Origin: an uncultured Prevotella sp.
Lineage (GTDB): Bacteria; Bacteroidota; Bacteroidia; Bacteroidales; Bacteroidaceae
DNA length: 64,000 bases
NCBI GenBank assembly: GCA_944319795.1
Contig: CALUFA010000006.1
Span: forward strand, 1 to 64,000
Direction of reading: 5' to 3'
Shown here piece by piece: positions 33,579 to 41,251 of the stretch. The notes beneath the pieces are model-generated. The model saw only the letters and a program-made list of their open reading frames with translations. It had not been told where the DNA came from and searched no databases. The first letter of the stretch is position 1. Each line of letters opens with the position of its first letter. The translations under genes and the position numbers were made by a program.

Positions 33579-34664
33579 ATGTGGATGTTTCTTTTCTTAG
33601 TCCTGCCGTTGGCCGGGCTTTCGTATGTTTTGTGGCACGTTTGGTGCCTTTTGCCGTTGGCCGTTCCGGCAAAGTGGGCGGTCGTGGGGGTGTGCCTTAT
33701 GGCGTTCTGCACGACGTTGCTCAACTTCTCGCATGCCGTCGACGGCATGTCCCTGCCGCTTGCCCGTGCGTGTTACGAAACGGGCAACTCGGTGGTTTTC
33801 ATACTGCTTTACGCCGTGTTGCTCTTTATCTTGCTCGACTTGGGGCGGCTCGTCGGCCTCGTTCCGCGCGCATGGCTGTACTCCAACTGGCTTTCTTTGG
33901 CCGTAATCGTAGTGTTGCTCACGGGCGTTTTCACCTACGGTTACTTCAACTACATGGATAAACGGCGGCACACGGTCGATCTGCCCACGGCGAAGGCCGT
34001 CGGCGGAGGGGCTAAGATAGTGATGGCGAGCGACCTCCACCTCGGCTACCACAACCGCCGTGCCGAATTGGCGCGCTGGGTCGACATGATAAACGCCGAG
34101 CGGCCTGACCTTGTTTTGTTCGGGGGCGACGTGGTTGACGGCTCGCTCCGCCCGATAGTTGCCGAGGACATGGCTGCCGAACTGCGCCGCGTAGAGGCCC
34201 CGATGGTGGCCTGCTTCGGCAACCATGAGTATTACGCCGGCGCCGAAGGCTCGGCCGACTTCTACCGCAAGGCTGGCATCACACTGCTGCGCGACAGCTC
34301 GATGACCGTCGGCGGCATTGTCGTAGTAGGGCGCGACGACCGCTCAAACCGCCGGCGCAAGAGCCTCGGGGCGTTGATGCGGGGCGTTGACAGGTCGAAA
34401 TACGTCATCCTGCTCGACCACCAGCCTTACCATCTCGAGCAGGCCGAACGCTCGGGAGTGGACTTCCAGTTCAGCGGACACACCCACCACGGCCAGCTTT
34501 GGCCTATTTCGTGGATAACCGAAGCCGTGTACGAGAACGCCTACGGCCCGTGGCGGCGCGGCCGCACGCGCTATTACGTAAGCTCGGGCTTGGGGCAGTG
34601 GGGCGCAAAGTTCCGTATCGGCACATGCTCTGAATACGTCGTAGGCACGCTTCACGCTGAGTGA
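33579..34664 (+). CDS. Membrane-anchored metallophosphoesterase
   Basis: 361 residues. The start at 33579 is the first in-frame ATG after the -7 element; the next ATG is two codons on. The N-terminal roughly 150 residues hold four hydrophobic helices. The C-terminal part is a calcineurin-type phosphoesterase with all metal motifs: Ala-Ser-Asp-Leu-His-Leu-Gly, Phe-Gly-Gly-Asp-Val-Val-Asp, Phe-Gly-Asn-His-Glu-Tyr, Leu-Asp-His-Gln-Pro and Ser-Gly-His-Thr-His-His-Gly-Gln. It resembles the YkuE/YaeI branch, whose characterised members act on envelope lipids or surface substrates. The substrate here is unknown. Confidence 0.92.
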   Translation: MWMFLFLVLPLAGLSYVLWHVWCLLPLAVPAKWAVVGVCLMAFCTTLLNFSHAVDGMSLPLARACYETGNSVVFILLYAVLLFILLDLGRLVGLVPRAWLYSNWLSLAVIVVLLTGVFTYGYFNYMDKRRHTVDLPTAKAVGGGAKIVMASDLHLGYHNRRAELARWVDMINAERPDLVLFGGDVVDGSLRPIVAEDMAAELRRVEAPMVACFGNHEYYAGAEGSADFYRKAGITLLRDSSMTVGGIVVVGRDDRSNRRRKSLGALMRGVDRSKYVILLDHQPYHLEQAERSGVDFQFSGHTHHGQLWPISWITEAVYENAYGPWRRGRTRYYVSSGLGQWGAKFRIGTCSEYVVGTLHAE

Positions 34665-34801
34665 TTGGCGCATGGCGGCCGGCTGGCTCTTTGAAAATTG
34701 TAAGCAAATAACGTCTTTCTGATTAACGTAATTGCTTTTAACCGGCTGCGCCCTTATGACGTGTAATTAATCGGCAGGCTTTAAATTACAATATAATACA
34801 T

Positions 34802-34868
34802 GGCAAACGGCGTTGCAAAAGACGGCCTTTTACGCTCTAAAAGGTAGCCTTTTGCAACGCCGTTTGCC
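34802..34868. repeat. Long palindrome of the AAAAGGnnnCCTTTT family
   Basis: Two units (AAAAGACGGCCTTTTAC and AAAAGGTAGCCTTTTGC) are flanked by perfectly complementary 15-base arms: GGCAAACGGCGTTGC at the left, its complement at the right. The whole 67 bases can fold as one hairpin. It lies downstream of the phosphoesterase gene. Confidence 0.8.
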
Positions 34869-34876
34869 GTGTATTA

Positions 34877-35070
34877 AGAAGTTAAAGAATTTAAAGAAGT
34901 TATCACTCCGCTAACGCTTCGTTAGAAGTTAAAGCCGAATGCCTTGTATGAATATACATGACTATTGGCTCTAACTTCTTTAACTTCTTTAAATTCTCTA
35001 ACTTCTTTAATCATTTAATATACATGACTATTGGCTCTAACTTCTTTAACTTCTCTAACTTCTTTAATTC
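34877..35070. repeat. Simple-word repeat spacer (AAGTTAAAGAA / CTAACTTCTTTAA words)
   Basis: Left part: AAGAAGTTAAAGAATTTAAA. Right part: the complementary words twice, each introduced by the same sequence AATATACATGACTATTGGCT (34951 and 35018), a direct repeat of about 50 bp. The same words recur at 60250-60289, before asnS. Confidence 0.75.
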
Positions 35071-35114
35071 CATTTTTTTCTTAATTCTTACCCCTTAATT
35101 CTTAATTTAATCCT

Positions 35115-35122
35115 TACCTTTG
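35115..35122 (+). promoter_or_regulatory. Promoter -7 of the carbonic anhydrase gene
   Basis: TACCTTTG, 30 nt before the ATG, at the right edge of the repeat-filled spacer. Confidence 0.6.
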
Positions 35123-35151
35123 CATGCGGAATAAAAAACAAGTAAAGACGT

Positions 35152-35664
35152 ATGGCTTTGATAAAGACAGTTAAGGGTCTCGCCCCGAAGTGGGGTAGGG
35201 ACTGTTATTTCAGTGAGACCGCAGCGATAGTGGGCGAGGTCACGATGGGCGACGAGTGCTCGGTGTGGTTTAACGCGGTTGTGCGCGGCGACGTCGCGCC
35301 CGTAACTATGGGCGACAGGGTGAACATTCAGGACGGCGCGTGCGTGCACGTAACTAACACTACGGGCCCTGTGCTCATGGAAGACGACGTTACCGTAGGC
35401 CATAACGCTACGGTACACGCCTGCACGATACGCCGGGGCGCGCTGATAGGAATGGGTGCCACCGTGCTCGACAACGCCGAGGTGGGCGAAGGGGCGATAG
35501 TGGCCGCCGGGGCGCTTGTGCTGCAAGGCACTAAAATCGGCCCTCACGAGATATGGGGCGGAGTGCCTGCGAAGTTCCTGAAAAAGACCCGTCCCGACCA
35601 GGCCGAGAGCTTCGCCAAGCACTATGTGGAGTATTCCAAATGGTATTTGGAGGAAGGTGTTTGA
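35152..35664 (+). CDS. Gamma-carbonic anhydrase family protein
   Basis: 170 residues of left-handed beta-helix (hexapeptide repeat) type, the family of YrdA, PaaY and archaeal Cam. The zinc ligands expected in the family are visible: His in Ala-Cys-Val-His-Val, and two His in Val-Gly-His-Asn-Ala-Thr-Val-His-Ala-Cys-Thr-Ile. Asn-Ile-Gln-Asp-Gly and Ile-Gly-Met-Gly-Ala-Thr-Val follow the family pattern. The protein is a cytoplasmic trimer in relatives; many members hydrate CO2, but activity varies. Single gene with its own promoter, followed by a long AT-rich hairpin. Confidence 0.92.
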   Translation: MALIKTVKGLAPKWGRDCYFSETAAIVGEVTMGDECSVWFNAVVRGDVAPVTMGDRVNIQDGACVHVTNTTGPVLMEDDVTVGHNATVHACTIRRGALIGMGATVLDNAEVGEGAIVAAGALVLQGTKIGPHEIWGGVPAKFLKKTRPDQAESFAKHYVEYSKWYLEEGV

Positions 35665-35672
35665 ATTAAGAG

Positions 35673-35732
35673 TTAAGAATTAAGGGTTAAGAAAATATGC
35701 TTTAGCAGACTTTCTTAACCCTTAATTCTTAA
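35673..35732. repeat. AT-rich inverted repeat (TTAAGAATTAAGGGTTAAGA words)
   Basis: A perfect 22-bp inverted repeat (arms 35673-35694 and 35711-35732) lies between the convergent carbonic anhydrase and beta-helix genes and may terminate both. The same words build the spacer at 42371-42556. Confidence 0.75.
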
Positions 35733-35751
35733 TTTTCGAAGGCTCTTAACT

Positions 35752-37989
35752 TTAAAGAGCGTATCCCGTCCAGCCGAATATGTCGGTCGGGCAGCCGGCG
35801 TTGCCTGCTGCTATGTTGACCGTTGCGCCTGCAGGGTTGTTGCTGTTGGTGTCCTCTTCGACGTTGGTGGCGCCCTTAGTAACGTTTACAACAGTGCCGT
35901 CGGCTGCGTTGTCCTTGCTGTCGGTCAGGTCTACGAGCTGCTCGATTAGTCCCGAGCCCAGTACGAGGGCGTTGTTAATGGTAGCCTTGGCGAGTCGGCG
36001 CACCTTGATTGCGTCTTGCATCGCCTGGTTCTCGGCGAGGTTCTCGATAGTCATGTTCTCTATCTTGAAGTCGGCCTGTGGAGCGTGGTCGGGCCCGTTG
36101 CCGTCAAGGTTGCCGTCGGCCTCTACGCCGCGCGGGTCTTCCTCCGTGCTTGTGAAGCCTGCCTCCCAGCGTCCGTAGCAGTTGGTCAGCGTGCCGCAGT
36201 AGCCCTGAGTGAAGTCAAAGCAGTCGTCGTCGCAGTTCACGGCGAGCAGGTTGCTTACGTTTACGCTGCCTCCGAAGAACTCGATGGCGTCGTCGGCACC
36301 CTCTGCAATGTAGATGTTCTCGATCTTAGTGCCGTTGCCTACGCCGTTGAGCGTCAGTCCGTTGTGCTCGATGTCGGCGCTTGAGCGCGCTCCCGAGTAG
36401 AGTATGCGCACGTAGGTCAGCACGCCTGAGTTGTCGTTAGTCTTGTCGCCGCCGTAAGGAATGTTGTTGTCAACCTCGGTCATAGCCTCGTTTACGGCAT
36501 TCTCGCCTGAGATGGGAGCGTAGCCGTTGATGATTATGCCGCCCCAGTAGCCAGCCTTGGCAGTCTCGTTGTCGGCAGTGAAGGTGATGGGAGCGTCTGC
36601 CGTACCCTCTGCGAAGATTTGTCCGCCTTGTTCTACGATGATGTAGTTGCCGAAGCCGTTGCGTGCCTTGATAGTCATTCCTGCCGGAATCCTCAGCACG
36701 CCGCCGGCCTTAACTCGCACTGTTCCCTCGATGTAGTACTGCTTGCCGGCGTCGAGCGTCACGTCGCTTGTTATCTCCGTAGGCATGTTTTCATCCTCGA
36801 GCGCAGGCGCAGTGCTGCCGTTTCCGCTGAAGTCGTAACCCGTCCATGCGAACACAGCGGTGTTTGCGCCGGTGTTGCCGCTTACGATTTTCACGCCGTT
36901 ATACTGCTCGTTCGAGTTTACAACGTCGCTGCTTACGTTGGCGGCGCTGTTCGTCAAGCTGATTTCAGTAGCCGTATTGGCGTCGTCTTTGCTGTCAGTC
37001 AGGTCGATGACGTTCTGTATTTCGCCGCTTCCCATTACCAAGGCGTTGCTGATGTGGGCCGTAGCGAGGCGGCGAACTTTGATCGCATCCTGCATTGCCT
37101 GGCTTGAAGAGTTGTTGACGATGGTCATGTTCTTGATCGTGAAGTTGGCCTGCGGAGTGTGGTCGGGCCCGTTGCCGTCGAGGTTGCCGTCGGCCTCTAC
37201 GCCGCGCGGATCTTCCTCGGTGCTGGTGAATCCGCTCTCCCATACGCCGTAGCAGTTGTCAAGCGTGCCGCTGTAACCCTGGGTGAAGTCGAAGCAGTCG
37301 TCGTCGCAGTTCACGGCGAGCAGGTTGGTTACGTTCACCGTTCCGCCGAAGAACTCGATAGCGTCGTCGGCACCTTCGGAGATGTAGATGTTGTTTATCG
37401 TCGTCGCATTGCCTACGCCGTTGAGCGTAAGGCCGTTGTGCTCGATGTCGGCGCTTGAGCGTGCGCCAGTGTAGAGCAGCTGTACGTACTCTATGACGCC
37501 GCTGTTGTCGGCTGCGTCGCTGCCTCCGTACTCCTGGTTGTTGTCAACCTCGGCTGCTGCGGTTTGTCCCTCGGCGTCGCCCGAGATAGGAGCCTTGCCG
37601 TTGATGATGAGTCCGCCCCAGTAGCCCGACGTTGCGTTGTCGCTGTCGGCGGTGAATATGATAGGCTTGTCGGCCGTTCCGCGTGCGTTGATTTTACCGC
37701 CTTGTGCTACTATGATGTATTTATCGAAGCCCTGTGCGGCCTTGATCACTGTTCCTGCCGGTATCTCGAGCGTCGCCCCGTCGGCAACGGTCACCGTTCC
37801 GGTCAGGTGGTATTCCTTGCTTGCGTCGAGCTTCATTTCGTTTTCTATGACGCCTTTCAGCTCTACGGTCTCGGCCGGCGGTGTTACGCCATCCTGGTCG
37901 TCGTTGTTTTCGTCATCGCTGCAAGATGTAAAACTTACTGCGCTCATCATGGCAAGGAATGCCATTGCGCTCAGAAATAATTTCTTCAT
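35752..37989 (-). CDS. Beta-helix surface lipoprotein with internal duplication
   Basis: 745 residues. The signal ends in Phe-Thr-Ser-Cys (Cys23) with an acidic +2 region (Ser-Asp-Asp-Glu), predicting surface lipidation. The body consists of two copies of a roughly 340-residue right-handed beta-helix domain (about 45-390 and 405-745). Both contain Gly-Ala-Arg-Ser-Ser-Ala-Asp-Ile-Glu-His-Asn-Gly, Gly-Ala-Asp-Asp-Ala-Ile-Glu-Phe-Phe-Gly-Gly, Asn-Cys-Asp-Asp-Asp-Cys-Phe-Asp-Phe-Thr-Gln-Gly-Tyr and Glu-Asp-Pro-Arg-Gly-Val-Glu-Ala-Asp-Gly-Asn. The Asp-rich turns could bind metal. It lies 64 nt downstream of the TonB receptor gene, in the same direction, so the two probably form an operon. The substrate is unknown. 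Confidence 0.9.
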   Translation of the reverse strand: MKKLFLSAMAFLAMMSAVSFTSCSDDENNDDQDGVTPPAETVELKGVIENEMKLDASKEYHLTGTVTVADGATLEIPAGTVIKAAQGFDKYIIVAQGGKINARGTADKPIIFTADSDNATSGYWGGLIINGKAPISGDAEGQTAAAEVDNNQEYGGSDAADNSGVIEYVQLLYTGARSSADIEHNGLTLNGVGNATTINNIYISEGADDAIEFFGGTVNVTNLLAVNCDDDCFDFTQGYSGTLDNCYGVWESGFTSTEEDPRGVEADGNLDGNGPDHTPQANFTIKNMTIVNNSSSQAMQDAIKVRRLATAHISNALVMGSGEIQNVIDLTDSKDDANTATEISLTNSAANVSSDVVNSNEQYNGVKIVSGNTGANTAVFAWTGYDFSGNGSTAPALEDENMPTEITSDVTLDAGKQYYIEGTVRVKAGGVLRIPAGMTIKARNGFGNYIIVEQGGQIFAEGTADAPITFTADNETAKAGYWGGIIINGYAPISGENAVNEAMTEVDNNIPYGGDKTNDNSGVLTYVRILYSGARSSADIEHNGLTLNGVGNGTKIENIYIAEGADDAIEFFGGSVNVSNLLAVNCDDDCFDFTQGYCGTLTNCYGRWEAGFTSTEEDPRGVEADGNLDGNGPDHAPQADFKIENMTIENLAENQAMQDAIKVRRLAKATINNALVLGSGLIEQLVDLTDSKDNAADGTVVNVTKGATNVEEDTNSNNPAGATVNIAAGNAGCPTDIFGWTGYAL

Positions 37990-38053
37990 GTTGCTAAATA
38001 ATTTGATGAATAAAATAATATTGTCTTTTCTCTTTGTTTTCGGGAAAGTTGCT

Positions 38054-40771
38054 TTACAGGTTGTAAGAGAGGCCGATGCTGAAGTCCATGCCCTTCTTGT
38101 ATTTGCTCAGCACTACTTCGTCGTTGGTAGCGTTGCCCTTTCGGGTCAGCTGGTGGGCGGCGTTCAGCAGGTTGCGGGCCTTCAGGTTGATTGCGAAGTG
38201 CTTGCCGAGCTGTGCCGAGGCGACGAAGTCGAGCGTGGGTATTCCGTTCTCGATGATGTCTTGGTAGCCCTCTGTGCCGATAGTGTAGATGCGGTCGCTG
38301 AAGTAGTTGAACACTAATGCGCCGGTGAATGAGTTGCCACCATTGCGGTAGAGGTAGGTCAGGTCGGCGTTGAGCAGCCACGGGGCGGCGCCTTCAAGCT
38401 GTGAGCCTGACGGGTCGGTTGCGAGCGGAACCTTGGCGCATGTGTACGTGTAAGCGCCGTTAAGGCCGAGGGTGAGGCGGCTGAGTCCCTCGTTTTCGAT
38501 GGCATGCGAGAAGAGGTGTTTCTTCAGTTCCATTTCGATGCCGGCCGCCGTGGCATGGTCTGAGATGTTCTCGTATGAGAGGAAGCCGCCGGCACTGGCT
38601 ATTTCGATGCGTGAAATCGGGTTCTTTATGTATTTGTAGAAGCCTGTTACCGAGAACAACTCGGAGGGGGAGATGTACCAGTCCCACTTAAGGTCGAGGT
38701 TGTAGTTGTCTGACGGTTTCAGGTCAGGGTTACCCTGGCTGTTGAAACTTACGCTTACGTAGCGGAAGGGTGATATTTCCTTGGCCTGCGGCAGCGTGTA
38801 AGTCTTGCTTGCGGCGAGGCGGAGCGCATGCTTGTCGTTGAAGTTGTAGCGGAGGTTGAGGCTTGGTAGGAAGTACGACTTGTCTATTTCCTGCCGGCCT
38901 TGGCTGCCGCCGCGGTTCACGTTATAGTCAACCTTGAGGTTTACGTCGTCGTATTTCAGGCCGAGGTTGGCTATGAATTTCGAGGTGAACTGGTATGTCG
39001 CCTCGGCGTATGCCGAGTGGATGTTCTTCTTTACGCTGTATTCGTCGATGTTGCGGTCGAGCTGGAACACTCCGTCGGCGTAGTTCCCTTGGTTGTAGTA
39101 GTCGTCGAAGCGGACGTTATTGATGTCGAACTCGTTTTGCCTGACTACCGACATGTCGTATTCGGTGGCCTCGAAGCCGTCGTCGATGAAGCGTCCCATG
39201 TAGCCGATCTGTACGTTGGAGTTCTGCTCGAAGCCGTCTTTCAGCTTGTAAACGAGCGAGGCGCGGGCGTTGAAGTCTTTCTCGTCAAGCTCCGAGAAGT
39301 AGCGCTGCTGGATGCCGGTGCCCTTCATCGGCACGTAGCCGCGGTCGGTCTTTACGAGGTTGTTGATGCGGCGGTCGGGCTCGTTGCCGCTGATTGTGTT
39401 GTAAGATAGTCCGGCGTTGAGGTCTAACTGCTTGCCGAGCTGCCATTTGCTGATGAGCTGGTTTACGAAGAGCAGGTTGTCGTTGGTCTGCTGGCGGCGC
39501 ATGAAACCTTCGTATGTGTCTGACGATTGGTAGTCGCCGTCCATGCCGAGATACTCGCCTACCGACTCTTTCGTGGCGTGGATCATCATGAAGTTGTAGC
39601 CTATCCGGTGCTTGTGCTTGTGGGCGTACTCGATGTTGGCCATGGCTACCTGGCTCGTCTCAACCTGTGAGATGTCGCCGTCCATGTCTTGCGACAGCGT
39701 GCCGCTGGTCGTCGAGTTGCGCACTTCCTCGTCATAGTGGGTGAAGTTCTTGTTGTGGCTTGCCACGAGATAGAACGACAGCGAGTTGTCGTTAATCTTG
39801 AACTTCTTTCCGCCCGACACCGAGTAGCTTTGGTTTACCTGGAGGTTTTGCTTCGAGGGGTCGAGCGAGTTCTTGAACTTGTATGTGTCGAGGTTGCCGC
39901 CGGGCTGCGTCTTGTCGGCGAAGCCGAGCGCGTTGACGCCGTCCAAGCGCAGGAAGTCTGACGAAACTGTCTGCGTGTTGAATCCTCCTGACACGCTGAT
40001 GTTGAGTTTCCCGTCGCCGGTTAGCTCCTTCGACGTTATGTTGATGTCGGCTCCGGCGGCGTCGGCCGGCGTGTTGCTGTAAAACGCCTTGTTCACGTCG
40101 ATCGACTGAATGATGTCCGTCGAGAAGAAGTCGAGCGCGATGTTCTTGTACTCGGGGTCTTCCGACGGTATAGGGAAGCGGTTTAGCGTAGTGATGTTGT
40201 AGCGGTCGCCGAGCCCGCGCACGAAAACGTTCTTCACGCCTTCCTGCTTAGATATGCCTGAAATCTTGGCGACGGCGGCCTGGGCGTCGCTTATGCCCTT
40301 GCGCGACAGCTCTTGCGCGCCGATGGTCTGCACGGCGATGATGGAGCGCTTCTGCTCCATCATCGTCACGTTCTCCGACTCGCGGTTGGCTTTTGCCACG
40401 ACTTCGACGGCGGCCAACTGGCGGTTGTCGCTCTCCATTTCGAAGTCGAGCGTCGTAATCTTGTTATCCTCAATCTTCACCTGGCGTTTTACGGCCGTCT
40501 TATATCCTATGTATTTAATCTCGATGTCATAGATTCCGTCCTTCAGTCCCGACAGTTGGAAGTTGCCGTCGATGTCGGTCACGGCGGCCACGTTGCTGCC
40601 TACCACCTTTACCGTGGCGCCTATCAGCGGTTCTTGCGATTGCCTGTCCTTCACGCGTCCCTTAACGTCTACGTCCGTAATGTCTGCGCCGAATGCCTGA
40701 ACGGCCATTAGCGACATGAACGCCGCGGCGCTTAACCATCTTTTAGTCCTTTTCATCCTTCTTTTGTTCAT
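38054..40771 (-). CDS. TonB-dependent receptor
   Basis: 905 residues from Met-Asn-Lys-Arg-Arg; the ATG at 40756 (Met-Lys-Arg-Thr-Lys) is an alternative. The open frame back to 40834 runs through the promoter. Signal peptide ends Val-Gln-Ala-Phe-Gly-Ala. A CarboxypepD_reg-like domain (Val-Lys-Gly-Arg-Val-Lys-Asp ... Pro-Leu-Ile-Gly-Ala-Thr-Val) covers about 35-115. A plug domain follows (Ile-Gln-Ser-Ile-Asp-Val-Asn-Lys and Ala-Gly-Ala-Asp-Ile-Asn-Ile). Then a long 22-strand-type barrel ends with Gly-Leu-Ser-Tyr-Asn-Leu. No SusD homologue adjoins. Instead the beta-helix lipoprotein gene follows, and may be the partner or cargo-binding subunit. The transported substrate is not evident. Confidence 0.93.
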   Translation of the reverse strand: MNKRRMKRTKRWLSAAAFMSLMAVQAFGADITDVDVKGRVKDRQSQEPLIGATVKVVGSNVAAVTDIDGNFQLSGLKDGIYDIEIKYIGYKTAVKRQVKIEDNKITTLDFEMESDNRQLAAVEVVAKANRESENVTMMEQKRSIIAVQTIGAQELSRKGISDAQAAVAKISGISKQEGVKNVFVRGLGDRYNITTLNRFPIPSEDPEYKNIALDFFSTDIIQSIDVNKAFYSNTPADAAGADINITSKELTGDGKLNISVSGGFNTQTVSSDFLRLDGVNALGFADKTQPGGNLDTYKFKNSLDPSKQNLQVNQSYSVSGGKKFKINDNSLSFYLVASHNKNFTHYDEEVRNSTTSGTLSQDMDGDISQVETSQVAMANIEYAHKHKHRIGYNFMMIHATKESVGEYLGMDGDYQSSDTYEGFMRRQQTNDNLLFVNQLISKWQLGKQLDLNAGLSYNTISGNEPDRRINNLVKTDRGYVPMKGTGIQQRYFSELDEKDFNARASLVYKLKDGFEQNSNVQIGYMGRFIDDGFEATEYDMSVVRQNEFDINNVRFDDYYNQGNYADGVFQLDRNIDEYSVKKNIHSAYAEATYQFTSKFIANLGLKYDDVNLKVDYNVNRGGSQGRQEIDKSYFLPSLNLRYNFNDKHALRLAASKTYTLPQAKEISPFRYVSVSFNSQGNPDLKPSDNYNLDLKWDWYISPSELFSVTGFYKYIKNPISRIEIASAGGFLSYENISDHATAAGIEMELKKHLFSHAIENEGLSRLTLGLNGAYTYTCAKVPLATDPSGSQLEGAAPWLLNADLTYLYRNGGNSFTGALVFNYFSDRIYTIGTEGYQDIIENGIPTLDFVASAQLGKHFAINLKARNLLNAAHQLTRKGNATNDEVVLSKYKKGMDFSIGLSYNL

Positions 40772-40786
40772 TCTTGTTTTCGGCTG

Positions 40787-40882
40787 CAAAGTTCGGACAT
40801 CAGTGTTACAACTCGGTATCATCAGGGTGAACAAACGTTATCATTCAGGTGAACAAACGTTATCATTCAGGTGAACAAGTGT
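40787..40882 (-). promoter_or_regulatory. Three 22-bp direct repeats upstream of a -7-like element
   Basis: Three head-to-tail copies of a 22-base unit (core CATTCAGGTGAACAAACG; copies at 40817-40838, 40839-40860, 40861-40882) stand upstream of the TonB receptor gene. The first copy differs at a few bases and the third ends in AAGTGT. On the minus strand GAACTTTG (40787-40794), one base off TAnnTTTG, lies 22 nt from the nearest repeat. No -33 TTG is at the proper distance. This fits an activator-dependent promoter. Confidence 0.7.
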
Positions 40883-41161
40883 TTACGTCCGTGTTTATGA
40901 ATTGTTACAACGGCTTCCTCCTTTTCCTTAATATATAATATTGGGCGTTGCCGACGGCCTGTCGGAAGGTAGCCTTTCATGTTCCGATTCACGGCTTTTT
41001 GCATTGTAAAAGGTTGCCTTTCGCAAGGTGAAAAGCAACCTTTTGATTTGAAACTAAATGCGTGTCGTTTGGTTTTAATTCGGTTTTCATCGCCGTGCGA
41101 TTGTTTTTTACGGTGATAAGAATAAGCGTTTTTGCTTACGGTTTTCCGGTGCCGGACAAAA
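40883..41161. repeat. Spacer with palindrome array, AAAAGGnnnCCTTTT family
   Basis: At 40965-41046 degenerate units occur (GGAAGGTAGCCTTTC, ACGGCTTTTTGC, AAAAGGTTGCCTTTCGC, AAAAGCAACCTTTTG). The rest of the spacer shows nothing recognisable. Confidence 0.7.
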
Positions 41162-41227
41162 AATCCGCCGTTGCTATTCTTTCAGTACGCAAAAAGATGC
41201 TGACTGAAAGAAAAGCAACGGCGGATT
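41162..41227 (-). terminator. Long hairpin after the choloylglycine hydrolase gene
   Basis: A 14-bp perfect outer stem (AATCCGCCGTTGCT at 41162-41175, complement at 41214-41227) continues into an inner stem (TTCTTTCAGT with ACTGAAAGAA). It lies 25 nt past the stop of the minus-strand gene. The minus-strand 3' side has a TTTTTTG run. Confidence 0.8.
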
Positions 41228-41251
41228 CGCCGCCTGCGTAATGTGCGCTGT

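Noticed and set aside
40817..40882. Classical Pho box for the 22-bp repeats
   Set aside because: A Pho box has two 7-base repeats at 11-base spacing. The two 11-base halves of this unit are not alike.
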